Translations under genes and position numbers: made by a program
Notes under the pieces: model-generated
Seen by the model: the letters and a program-made list of their open reading frames with translations, nothing else
Databases searched by the model: none
What the model was told of the DNA's origin: nothing
Source: Trichobilharzia szidati
Taxonomy: Eukaryota; Platyhelminthes; Trematoda; Strigeidida; Schistosomatidae
Direction: 5' to 3'
NCBI GenBank assembly: GCA_944472155.2
Contig: OX235272.1
Coordinates: 3,952,354 to 4,016,353 of the forward strand
Length of the DNA: 64,000 nucleotides
In this document: positions 10,039-23,398 of the stretch, piece after piece
How positions within the stretch are numbered: position 1 is the first letter of the stretch
How the letters are laid out: each line of letters starts with the position of its first letter

Positions 10039-10322
10039 TCAATACTTCAACGGTTGTTTCCATTGTCCACGTGGTTGAAGTTTTGGAAAGTCTGTTAATG
10101 TTTTATTATTACCGGCATTATTGCTACTATGCCTGTCTGATGAATTCGCGGAATCTGATGACGACAATAAATTAGTCGAATTGATTGTCATCAATGGTAA
10201 ACGTGACCAATTGACAAATGTTCTCAATGGTCTTGCTGGTATATTCACATTTAACGCTTTCAAACGAAGATTACGATCGGATGTAAGGAGGACAACTTCA
10301 CGAACCAATCGCATTGGTTGAT
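10039..10322 (-). CDS. SMG6: SMG6 exon 14 (PIN domain end, stop)
   Basis: It starts in phase 1 after TTTCAG with 'NQPMRLVREVVLLTSDRNLR'. Asp1374 in TSDRN is the last catalytic Asp. After 'FVNWSRLP' comes a Ser/Asn-rich tail of about 50 residues to TGA at 10041-10039, longer than the human protein, which stops soon after the same helix. Confidence 0.95.
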
Positions 10323-13232
10323 CTGAAAGTAAAGTGATAAGAAAAAATTTAAAACTGGAAATCAGTCAAACTCCCTGTAAACCAATTCACATGAAAATGA
10401 ATCCAATGCCGACAGTATGAAAGTGCCCGCAGTTTTAGTGAGAAGTCGTAAAAAGGGTGGAAAACCAGGTTGGAGGATGTGACGACGAATGCTAAGCGAT
10501 GAAATTGGCTGGCTATTGGCGCTGCTACGCATTATGAATTGACAGGAATTCGAATTGATGGTCTGTTGCAGTCTGCCCCTATGGCTGAATGGTAAACCAG
10601 CACGCCTTGTAACCTGAAGGTCCAAGGTTGGATCCCCGGTGGGACCATGGGTACGTAGTGATGAAGAGCCCCATAACTAAGATAAAGCCAGTTTGTGATT
10701 AGACTTTAAAATCAATCAAATCCCTGCTAAACCAAGACTTTAAAATTTCAAAGCTGTAAGGGATACCGATCCAGATGAATGACATTGAAAAATCAATCAG
10801 GTAGTTCTTATCTTTACTGCATCACTATTCACGAGATAATATGCAGGCCTAACCTGGTTGTTTCTCAGTTAAAATTAAGTTAAGGAATGATTTAGAGTTT
10901 GGCTAGGGGGTTAGGTAAAGATTAGGTGATATCGTTCAGGAATCACTATTAGTAATTTAGTGCTCATTTACCAAAGCTTACGTCTGACAGAATTTTCAAG
11001 ATTTCCTGTTCAACATCATTTGATAAGTCGTCCGCTGCTGAACAACCACTTAATGATACCTCCTGACCGATAGCCATGACCTTGACGTGGTAGACGCCGG
11101 GCTTGAATATCGCAATGACCCGACAAGCTACACTGGCTGGAACTAATGTTCCTGCAGGTCCTACCACGCCAGGAAAATGGGTTGGGATAGCGTTTAGACT
11201 AAAATCAGTTACCGGCGTAGTGTAAGACTTTTTTCTTTACACTATGCTGGGGGTCTGTGGACGAAGTCGTAGTCCTGGGGAACAGGGATTTGACAACAGT
11301 GAGGTGTTAGTATCAGATGACCGACACGCCATCTATGCTGTCTTTCTGCTCTGGAGAGAGGGCGTTAGAAAAGGTCGACCCCGAAAATCGCACATTTCAA
11401 CTTTATCCTACGGTGGTCCGTAACTGGTGGTAAGTTACCAACACAGAACCAAACCAAAAAAAGGCTGTGGGTGACTGGAATAAGGCAGTTGTCTCGTGGG
11501 ATCTGCGGTCACGCACCACTAATTCTTTTTCTCTTTCAGGTACCCCAAGAAAAAATCACAACGTCCACACAGTTCCAAAAGCACACGAAACCCTCCGGAT
11601 CATCATTCTCCCTTATATACGACGTCCCACTCATCATCTCGTTTTCCCCCTGCTGTGAATACTATTCTAATACTACCTGGCTGTTGATAGGAAGCGACTT
11701 AAGTTGGAATCAACGTTATAAGTCAATACCTGCAGAGTTAGAAGAGTTTATTTAGACCTGGATCAAATCTGGATCTAATTTATGATATATTATAACCTCG
11801 TCGGACAATGTTTAGTCTCATTGTCTAACCTATGACCAACCGTCAGCCAATCAAGATGCTTCGTTTTTCGCTGACCTAAACGAATTTGAATGTGTTTCTC
11901 CTCAAGGAAAAGTCCATATCCTAACAGTCACAGGACAGTCTTCGTCTTTCAATATTTACATGGCTCAGTGAAGCTGAATGTACTAGGGGACGAATAACCG
12001 TATCTGGTCTAGTCGGTCATGTATCAACTGTCGACGAGATCATCATATCAGTTGCCCGAACTTCGATAGATGGAGCAGGGTTTCAGCCTGTGAACGAAGG
12101 GGTTCGATTTCTTGCTAACCAACCAACCGAACAATGCGCTACAGCTCCATTGTTTACATGTAGACAAAATGTATAAAACTGTTTTCTCAAAAAATTGAAC
12201 AACTTACTATTTTGATCACCTTGAAGAGATTGAGCAAGATTACGCATTTGAAAACGATCAGCATCCTCTTTGGAGAAATGTTGACAACACGTTAAAATGA
12301 CATCATCATTTGTTTGACCAGGTGTTCTACCCCCATTGATTTCATTTCTGTAAGCAATTGTCTCCATTAGACTGCCACGTGCTGTCAATGCACGTAAACG
12401 TGAATTCCTATGCTCAAACTCATGCTCCAAATAGGCGATAGCAAGTTTTGCACGTTCTTGTATTAGACCAGCACGTGTCACTTCACCGCCGACAACTTCG
12501 TAGGGTCGGTCTACTCCTCCACCACCGGAACTGCTACTACCATATCGACTTAATGTGTCCAGTTCATTGACAACTAGAATTATCAAGAAGACAAAAGAAA
12601 GAGAACGAAAAAAAATCAATAACGGGCGGAAAATTGTTTTCCGATAAAAAGGAAGTTGCTTGGAGCTTACTAGTGCGAAGTCGTGACTGGCGCTGGAGTC
12701 CAGTGTAACCGGTCAGGAGTGAGGACAGCTACTCACTGGAAAAGATGTTGGCTGGTGCCAGTCGTGCTAAATGCACCCCGGATAGGTAGAATTTAGAATT
12801 CATGGGATAACCATTGATTCGTCCATTGTTCGAACCCCGATGGGTGCGTATTGCCCAATAAGCCCCTAACTATAACGAAGCAGCTGTGCTGGTTTTCAAT
12901 AGTCCTCTAACTAATATCAATCCATAGTCAAACATGAAAAAAGGGAAAAAATGCTTTGAATAGTGCCATTGTCAGGCATCTCCTTGACACGGGTCATGAG
13001 GTGGACATCGAAAAGTCGTTCAAAATTATCAATAAGCAAAAGAGCTCAATTCTCCTCAAGTTTGCTGAAGCCATTTCCATCAAGCGCCTGAAACCTGATT
13101 TATGCGTCCAGAAAGAAGCGGTTATCAGTCTTTCTTTACCCTGGTAACTGGATATTTTCATCCCTCTTCCATCTGAATGCGTAATTCTAAAAAGTTTCCA
13201 TTGTGTATGATTATTATTGTTCGGAATAGTGT

Positions 13233-13264
<32 letters not shown>

Positions 13265-16200
13265 TACTATGCTTATATTGATCGATTGATTTTTGCTTAA
13301 AATGAACTCTGTGCAAGTATGTTAAAATTGTTCTGCAGATATATTTAATAATGTCTTTGGCCTGCAAGCAGCTGCTGGCTGCCTGGCTGGATTCAACATA
13401 GAACTTGGCACCGAAGTGCAGCAGTTCGAGTTGCCACGTTCCAAATAGCTCACAAAGGTAGACAAGAAAATGAGTGAAGAGAATCAATAGAGTTTTGACA
13501 AGTATAAGAGTGAAACAGAATGAGTAATGGTAGAAAGGAATATGAGAGATTACAGAGACTGAATACATCTGCGTGAGCCATTGACAACGATTTTGAGCCA
13601 TGCTGTAAGCAGCTAACAAGAATGCAACGAAATAAAAGATGGTACCACTTTATTCTGCAAAAACTGTAGTTCTTGCTTTGTTCGAAAATAGAATACTTGT
13701 TAAATCAACAACAGATTAATTTGTATATGTGTAAAACTTGGGCACTGTGGTAGTAAGTAATTCCATATTAGTTTGTTTATTAGATATATTCACTGGGTGA
13801 TATATCTAATAAACAAACTAACAGATTAATCTGCACTTTCCCTTGGTCGATTATGTTACTGGACCGAAATGTTCAGTCTCTGCTGACATGTCGGCTCGTA
13901 CCTACCGAGTACGGATGCTTCAACAAAGTCTGAGGATTAACATAACGCCGTTTTAATTGATAGCGAATGGCAGCAGAATCCAGGATGGTAATTCTAGTCC
14001 TATTTGGTACTTGTCCACGGAATATACCTGCATTCCCAGTGGGAAATTCTGTTAAACACCAAAGCTTTATCTGTTAAGCTACCCCTCTTGTGCAACGAGT
14101 ATCTTAGGTTAATTTACATTACTCAATGATTGATAATGTTGCAACGGCGTGCTCAGTCCCACGCTAATGATGACAGATGATGACTGCCACCTGGGACGAA
14201 GTTTGCATCTTAGATTCTACACAGCTAGTCACCATCAGCAAATTAAAAATGCTTAAAGTATAATCCTAATATTTTAATCCCTTGAGTTCCTCGTGGAGCA
14301 TAGGAATTCAAGCTAGAGCTTCGAAGTCTCAGTAGCAGTAGTGTTTATTTTACGGAGTGGAGTCGCTAGCCTCACGACCAACCTTCAGTCTTTGTTGGGC
14401 TTATAACCGGTCGGGAATCGAACCCGGGGCCACATGGATGGTTGGTCCTTAATATTAAATTATATTAGTATTGTGATTCACTTCTTGTGTTCTGAATGAA
14501 ACATAAGGCTTCAGTCGAACCTCACACAAATTGTCCTTGATCTTTCGTCTTCATGCTAAAACCTGTGCTGAAGATGTTGCGTCTAGAAGGAGGACAACGA
14601 AAGCTTCGTTATTAAATCAACCAGCTCCTCAGGGAACACAACTAAATCAAAAGCTGATCACATATTGTGATCTGAATAATTTCGGTTCTGCAAAGATGAA
14701 CTTTTAAGAAATTTCGCCTCATGTTTGTGTAACCTGCAGACTGTGAATGTATATTCCACGTGTGTACGCACTAGTGGACACCCATGTAGATAGGCTGAAT
14801 TCGGAGGTGGGGGGGGGCTAACTGACTCGATCCCGCTTGCTAGTAAGTACTACTAGTTTCGGACTTCACCGATGATATTTGTCTGATTTCACACAAACTG
14901 GAAGATATGAAAGTGAAAACCAACAAGTTGACAGAAGGAGAAGGATCAAAGGTAGGCCTTCAGATGGACATAGAGAAAACAGAGGTGATGAAGATTCCTG
15001 GACAACACCAACAGCAGCAACAACAACAACAGACAACAATCAACATAAATGGGAGAAATTTGAAAGAAGCAGCCTCCTTCACCTACCTACCTACCTACCT
15101 GGGAAGCATCGTTTCAACTACAGGCGGAAGTGACGAGGATATCAAAGCAAGGATCGGGAAAGCAAGGCAAGCTTTCATTTCTCTCAAGATTGTGTGGGGG
15201 TCAACGCTCAGCACTCAGCATGAAAAATAAGATCCGGATTTTCAGCTGACATGTGAAGTCCGTGCTACTTACTGTACGGGTCAGAGACTTGGCGCGACAT
15301 GAAGAGCACCTTGAACAAACTACAGACCTTCATCAACAGCTGTCTTCGCTCAAGATTAGATGGCGAGAAATATCAGCAACAGGGATCTCTAGGAATAAGG
15401 CGATCAGGGACCAACTGTGCAAGAAATAGGCAGGAAGAAATGAAGGTGGATTGGATTGGCCATACTCTGAGAAATCAAACCATCAAGTGACATCATAAGA
15501 CAGGCCCTAGAGTGGAACCCGAATGGGAATCAGCGAGTTGGTCGTCAGTGCGAGGGTGATATGGAGGAGGTCATGTGAAGAGGAGATAAAAGCATGTGGG
15601 CAGACGTGGAGCCAGGTGAAAACGTTAGTGGAGAACCGAACGCAATGAAGAAGTTTGGCTGAAGCCCTATGTCCCTCTAGGAATTATAGGTAACAATAAT
15701 AATAATAATAATAATAATAATAGTATCCAAATAAACATCTGAATATCAGTTAGTCGTATATAGAGTCACGCACTGGCACTTGTCTATTTTCCTTATAAAA
15801 TAAAATTAACCAATCAAAACAAAAGTAATAATATTAATAATAACAAATAATCAACACTTACCAACAATAGGAACTAGGACGGTGTAATTTGATGATTTCT
15901 GTGCCAATGTGGCAATACCTTCTAACCAATCAATGTAACAATTTGTATCCGGTAGTAGGTAGATTGGTCGAACTTCAATTTCCACTGCTCTTTGTCCACC
16001 AGATGCTGCTTGTCTGATAGCATTATGACGCCATGTTGCCAGACGTGCTTCTTCATCCAGTTGCTTTTGAAGGAATGCTCTTTGTCGTTGCAGGGCGGCG
16101 ATATCAGCCTCTGCCTCCTCTTCTGAGGTGTCCTTTATGTCATTGTTGGATACCTGGAAAAAAAAATTAAAGTGGGATGCAATTAGTTAGAAAATCAAAC

Positions 16201-19200
16201 AGATTGAAAAGTATAAGTATGAGAAAGAAATTGAAAGGGTGTTGACAACAGGCGATGCCAACCGATCCTAAAAAGGATGTATGGTAAGTTAGATAATATA
16301 TGAGACGGATGGAACCGAAATAAATCCTAATTAGAGACGGATGTAACGTTAAGTGAAACAATACGAGGAACACGTCAATTAATTCACAGTTTTGATTCAG
16401 CGACAATCTGAAACTGAAAAGAATTTTAACACAGCTGGCCAAACTCTACTGGGAGCAGAAAAGACTCTCTGTAATCTAAAAGCGAGGCAAAGCAACAGGA
16501 ACTTATACCAAGACTCAAAATGTTCTTAAACATGGGTTTAATGATACTAGACAGTGTATGGGAGCCAAAGGTACTTCCATCTGACCGACAGCTGCTACTT
16601 TCATATTAGTTTGATTATTAAATGTATCACACAGTGAGTGAAACAGTATTATTTACCGGATGACACAGTTTCGAACACAATCTATTATTGTTCATAATCA
16701 TTTCATCAATTATAATCACACGACTTCGAAACTTGAGTTTTATAGTTTTCTTTATTCCTTCCTATTTGTCGTGGTAGGGGTAGTAAAATTTTCAAGATGT
16801 CCGACTGGACAGGTGTTGAATCTTTCCTACTACAGACAGGTCGTGTGTAACCCAGCCTCAAGCACTTGTCCCCCGGACTCTGAAGTCATGAAACACTAAT
16901 GCTTCTTCTGTTTTAGGTTCTCCTAGAAGGAAAAAGTCAGTCAAACTTCTGATTAGGATTACAATACATTGACATTTCCACTCTACTACTGCTCCAGGAA
17001 CATGTGTACACTTCCACCACTTATCATTTGCCAGATTTCTTGACTTGACTCTACTGTAAATGATAGTATATTATATAAATCATGAAGATTTGCAGATAAG
17101 GTGCTCAATTTTTGGTGCAGTTGCATTTTCTGAACTAAGTACCCTAATTGAGATGATTTCATTATCCTTTTAGACGATATCTTCAGCGTTAACCAGAAGA
17201 TGAAGTGAGCTTTTAGAATTCTCCATGAGTAGAATAACCGTCTCTCACTTGACGACCCAGAGAGTGTGTGAATGGTAGACTTCGAGGATTCGCTTACTCA
17301 TGTCATTCATTTTTACTTTGCGAAAACTTATGCAGTTATGTAAGGGCTTGTAAAATATTGTCATCTGAAGTGACGACAGATAGCAGAATTTGTCAGGGTT
17401 ACCGAATGTCACCATTTTCACTAAATTCCAATATAGATGTACTTACGGATGGAATACACAGTGTCTAAGATTCACTTGTCACTAGAAAAAAAGTCTCATT
17501 TATATAAGAGATGCAGATAACTCCAACTTCTGTGCATCATTCTAAGTTGAAACTCAGTCAGTCACGAAGATGACTGCATCCTTTGAGGTGAAAAGGCTGA
17601 TGAAAGAGTCTGCTGAAAACCTTCGGCAAAATTCTTAGTATGTATGGCAGACGATTTACTCGCGTTAAATGTAACCTTATATTATTATAGGATTGGTGTG
17701 CGCCAAATCCCGGTTTAGGGAGGCGGGGAGAAATAGTTGAATGTATCGAATACTTCAATTATTTCAGACTGACCGACTAGTTTCAGCATAGAACTTTGCA
17801 CAGATGTGCACCAGTTCCGGTTGCCACACTCCCTCCATGTAGTACAAAGAGTGGGAGAAGAGAGTAAAGGGAGATTCAAAAAGACAGATAATAAACAGAC
17901 GTGTGAGGAAAAAACAACGCTAATATGGAAGAACAATAGAGTTTTATTGAATATGACAAACGACGAAGAGTGAATGCATCTACGCCATTGAGAATGACAA
18001 TTTTGAGGCATATCACCAATTAACTGCAGTCATTGATTCTTACCATCTCGGGGACCCCAACCATCAAGTCTACACCTCTACGTGACTCAAACTAAGTGTC
18101 AGAGATTTTATGCACTGATTTCATGTTTTGGTTTGACCATCACTAGTTCTTTTCCAACCTGATCTATCCTATGTAAGCTAACATTTCCTGTGAAAGGAAG
18201 GCGATGCCTAGGCATAAGTCCTAACCATCTCAATCGATGCAGCTGCTTCACAACCCCATTGGTAAAAATCACCTACTTACCTAACACTCGACACCTAGCC
18301 TCAATATTACGCATCCCGTCATAGCACCTAACATGAGAGACATCTACGATCAAAGACAGCTAATCAGCCTTTTCGTGTCTTCAACTTTCAATAGGCATGT
18401 CTAGCTTACAGCCATTAAGGAGGACGGAGCGGACTGCTCCGCAGTACACATGTTGTTTCATCTATAGCCAACCGAATATCACTTCTACTAACCCAGAGAT
18501 GGCGTAAGTTGGCAAATACCAAACGAGCTTTCTGTATCCGTGTTGAGATTTTGGTCAGCGATCAACCCACTGGAGCTGGTAATTCTCAAATAAATGAAGT
18601 GGTCGACACGCTCTACGACTCCACTAACTATCTTAGGAGTCGATGTAGTCCAGTTCAGTTCTGTATCAACATCGTACATTTGAAAGGAGCGAATCGTATG
18701 CCAAAGATCTGAAGATTGCTGTTCAAGGTGTTCAGAAGACTCCGTATTTTGTCGGCGTCTTCACCTAGGAGGATTACGTCATGTACACACTATTTTGAAA
18801 GCTTTGTCACAGATCTAATCGAATGACCGCTAAAATCTCAGCACGGAAACTAAAAACGTGTAGGGCGTTTGTCAACTGGCACTGTGACATCCGGTTATTT
18901 ATCAAAGAAACATGTATAATGCGTAGTATTCAGTTCTGTGACGCTAACGTCTGTGAAATACGACTGAAAACTGAGCATGAGAGTATCAATTCGTTACCAT
19001 AGGTGGTGTATGCGTTCAGTCTTTCGTATAAAGTGGCGTAATAAGATTACCAATAATGAATTGAATGTAACTGACTTTGTTTTTAGACAAAGGCGATGAC
19101 TCGGTACGCGTAAACCACATTCTAACCATCTCAATTCATGCAGCTTCATCGATTAATTTTCCATCCTCACCTACAACTCTATTTCTACCTTCACAATATC

Positions 19201-22200
19201 ACTAAACATATTATTACCACTTAACATAAGAGACAAGGCGGAAACACCTATAGTTAAAGACGGCTAGACTACTCTTGATACTTCCAGCTTTCAACAGATA
19301 TCGATTAAAACAGCAAATTAGGACGGACCAAACCTCTGCATAGTTCTCGCATCCTTTGGTGGATAGCCAAATAACAAGTCTACGTCAGAGATGACGAAAG
19401 TTGGTAAACGTCACACGAGTGCCACGATTTCATCAACAATCAGTAGTCCGTCAAGATTGATGCAACTTCTCAAATAAGAAAAATGGTCAATGTGCTCGAC
19501 TATTTCAATCCCTATCCTTAAACTAGAATGAAAGCATCGCATGCAAATACGGCAACAGTAAAGAATGGACACCAAGGTCAAGCGACTTTGAACTAACCAA
19601 TCAGATCGCTCGGTATCACAAAATGGATGCTTTTCATCATCTTCGCTGCAGGTTTCATCTGATTCGCTGCTCAGGTTAGGGTAGGTTTAAGATAGGTGAA
19701 TCCTGCAACGAAGATTATGAAAAGCAACCATCTGTAATGCTGGTTGGTTCATGGCTGTCTCACTTTGGTGTCTATTCATTACTCTAGACAAAAAAAGAAA
19801 TGCTAATAAACTACAAATCAACAACAACAACAACAAAAAATCACGCGAGAAAGAAGAATTAAAGCATGAACGATTGAAATTAACGTGTGCTTACCGCATC
19901 AGCATGCGATTTATCATCACTTTCACAACTAACATCTGAAGTATTCAATCGATCAGTGATTTTACTGTCTCCACGTTTATCTTCAATTCGTTCAGATGAT
20001 TCACGTTGTACAATAGACTCATAGATGCCTTGATCAATATTATACATGAGTACAGGTGTTTCAATCCCGCATAAATAATCACCGAATAACACCAACTTTT
20101 CTATACGAACAAAGTCAGCAACAGTTTCAGGTTCCCAATCACCAGTGTAATGATACATCTGAATGGAAGATAGAAAATACGCAAAAATGTAAACTGAACA
20201 TTTGAAAGTCCAACTAGAGAATAAAGAAGCTTACACATTCAGTGGCAAAGTTAAACTTTAGACAACCAACAGGTGCCAAAGTTTAGTCAGAGCAAGGTAG
20301 CGAAACTGAATTGTGTGCTACATAGATGTAGATCGATAAGAGGCAGTCGAAAAAACCAGAAGTTAACATTTTAAGTCAATACCTGTAGAGGTAGAAGTTT
20401 CAATTCCTCCAATGTAGATTTAGTTTACGTTGTGGTCTAGAAACAATCCCATTGGACAATTTTACATCCTTTTGTTTAACCTTGGACTAATAATCAACCA
20501 ATCAGAACAATTTATTGTCCGCTAACCTAATAGACTTTTAATGTGGTTGAAAATGTATAAATATGGTGTGTGTTTTTCCTTAATGAAAAAATTTCGTTAC
20601 CATTTCCCTTATCTTCTGTTGTTACAAGGGGACCAAACCTACTGTTAAGCTCAATTGTTCTTCCCGAAATTCGTTGATGAGTTCGCGACTATTGGGTGTC
20701 AGAGTAGATTATATTTAACGTTACTAAACACTGGATAACACAAACGATTGTTCTCGTTCAATACCTTGCCATCGACGACATTCTGGAATCAGGTCTGAAG
20801 GGCGTGCGTGTGTGCAATCGGAATGACTCATCACTCATACCGGAAATATGGAAAATACCACTACTACCAATCAAGTTAAACGATGGAAAATAATGGAATT
20901 ATATGAACGAAGGTAGAAAGCTGTGTGAGTAGTGACTTGATATGAATATGTATATTATTATTATTATTGTTCCCTTGGGTTCCTAGTGGAACATAGGGCT
21001 TCAACTACACGTCTCCAATTGCTTCTGTCTTCTGCTGTACTTTTCACCTGCATCCATGTTATTCCATACTGTTTCAGCTCCTCTTCACACGATCTCTTCC
21101 ATGTCACCCTTCGACGTCCCACTCGCCGCTTCCCTTTCGGGTTCCACTCGAGCATTGGCCTGACGCGCGATGTAACCCAACGGCCTCCTCAGCAAGTGTC
21201 CAATCCATCTCCACTTTCCCCTGCATATTTGTTGAGCCATTGGTTCTTGCTTTGTTTGTTCCAATAGTTTCTTGTTGGTGATTCTTTCCGGCCATCTAAT
21301 CTTCAGTATGGAGCGAAGACATTTGTTGACAAAGGTCTGCAACCTATTGGAAATATTCTTTGTGACCCGCCAAGTTTCTGATCCATCCGTATAGAAGAAC
21401 TGACTGACTTGACGTTTGTATTGAAAATCCGAATTTTGTTGTTGATTCTGGGTTGAGGGACGAAGATTTCCAGATTGGTTTCAGGTTGATGAATGTGTTT
21501 CTCGCCTTCCCGATTCCCGATTTGACATCCTCGTCCGTTTCTCCTGTAGTTGAGAGAATGCTCCCTAGATAAGTGAATGAAGTAACCTCTTTCAAATCCC
21601 TCCCGTTGATGGTGATTGGCGCTGGATGCTACTGCTGCTGTTGTTGTTGTTGGTTGTTTATTTTCATGGCCTCCGTCTTGTCTATGTTCACCTAGAGTCC
21701 TGTTTTTGCTGATGTAATTATGAGCACTAATAAATTGTTCTCGAAACGTGGTCATCAGTAAATATTACTGTATAACACTCCGTGAGACTTTATCAAAATA
21801 AATTTTACCTCAGGGTGTTTCCATGTTACTATTCTTCCATATCATACCTCACCCACCCCCCGTCATAACATTTCTGCTGTCTTCCTATTACCAGCATGTG
21901 CTATATGGATTGTGAGAACTTGAACTACTGCACTTCCTGTGCGAAATCCTCTGCTGGAATTCAATCAGTTCTTCAAGTAAATACATCTATCTGATGACTT
22001 CTAAATGAGAGGAGACGCGCATCCTGAATTCTACAGAGAGCTCGTACTAGTCGTATAACATTATGATTAAATCGTATGAAATAATGATAGTGTATGGGAA
22101 CACTATAACACGAATTTTAGGTGAGTAATTTACCAGAGATAACATTTTTACTACACAGCATGAAGATTGTGACGATACCAATTTGACAGACTTTGACTGA

Positions 22201-23336
22201 GTTTTGAATGTAGAAACCTGTACAAAAGTGCACGGAAATGTGTACGTGAGAAAGGCCAGCTTTACATGAATGGATCTGGCAACAGATTACAAAGCGTTAA
22301 TATACATCTCTCAATTGTTGAAAACCACACTTTGAAAACATAACACTAACAGAGTCTCAAGCTATTGGCGTTAAGTGTCTCGAGGAGCCAGGTCTTAGTC
22401 ACACAGTCTATATCTCCTTACGTAGCTTAAGCTCACGGTCAAAGTTTTCACAGATTGATATCAGGTTCTCATTTGACCACGCAAAACACTTTTCCAACCT
22501 AATCCCATATCAACTAAGATTGTTTGACGAGGAAGTGGATGGCTTGGCATGCATAAACATGTCTCCTAGCCATCCTGAGTGATTCAGCTTCAAAATCCAC
22601 CTTGCCTTGATCTTGCTTCAATGCAGGACTGTGTATAACAAGTGACGAAAAGCACAAAAAAACACGGCTTCCAAGTGGGCACGATTAAACTGTGTTATTC
22701 TATCATGGTTACCGGACGGATAGACAGATAGACAGACGGGTATTGCCAACATAAGCATTGGTGAGGACTTTCATATTTCACACAAGAAAGCATGAAATAA
22801 AGAGTAATGGTACAACTTAAATGAAAATAACATATTGAGTTACTCTGTGCCAGTCCAAAGGATTCTAACTCCAATGACTTACAGTCTCCATACCAGTCTC
22901 CGTGACCAAGCAGAATTTCAACCAAGCAAAGTGACTGACTGACCACTTTCAACATAGAACTTTGCACAAATGTGCATCAGTTCCAGTTGCCACACTCCCT
23001 CCATGTAGCACACAGGGAAAGAGAAGAGATTAAAGAGAGATTCAAAGAAGAGATAATAAACAGAAGTGTGAGTAAGGATTAGTAGAGTTTTATTGGGTAT
23101 GATAAATCACAAAGAGTGAATGCATCCTACGCTATCGAAAACAAGGATTTTGAGCCATATCAACTAGTGTCTCCAGCCTTCATTAGTTCTTACCATTATG
23201 AGGACCCCAACCAGCCAACTGGTAGTCTACACCTCCTGACGTAACTGGCTTAAACTAACGGTCATGGATTCAGAAAAAACAAAAATTGAGCAAAAAAATG
23301 TCCTTTTCGAGTATTTCCTCTTCTGGCTCTACAGTT

Positions 23337-23398
<62 letters not shown>

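Noticed and set aside
10121..10321. 66-codon plus-strand ORF at 10.1 kb
   Set aside because: Shadow of SMG6 exon 14.
2507..10322. SMG6 and CSN5 as one polycistronic unit
   Set aside because: They share a strand, but 7.2 kb of LINE debris with candidate poly(A) signals lies between them. Trematode trans-spliced operons usually have very short gaps.
10964..11167. 67-codon minus-strand ORF in intron 13
   Set aside because: Considered as an extra SMG6 exon, but exons 13 and 14 already join in frame within the PIN domain and no conserved SMG6 segment is missing.
14545..14665. firm call of an active PLE hammerhead
   Set aside because: CTGAAGA and GAAA boxes are present, but there is an unpaired base before stem II and no convincing stem I. 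Kept only as a low-confidence feature.
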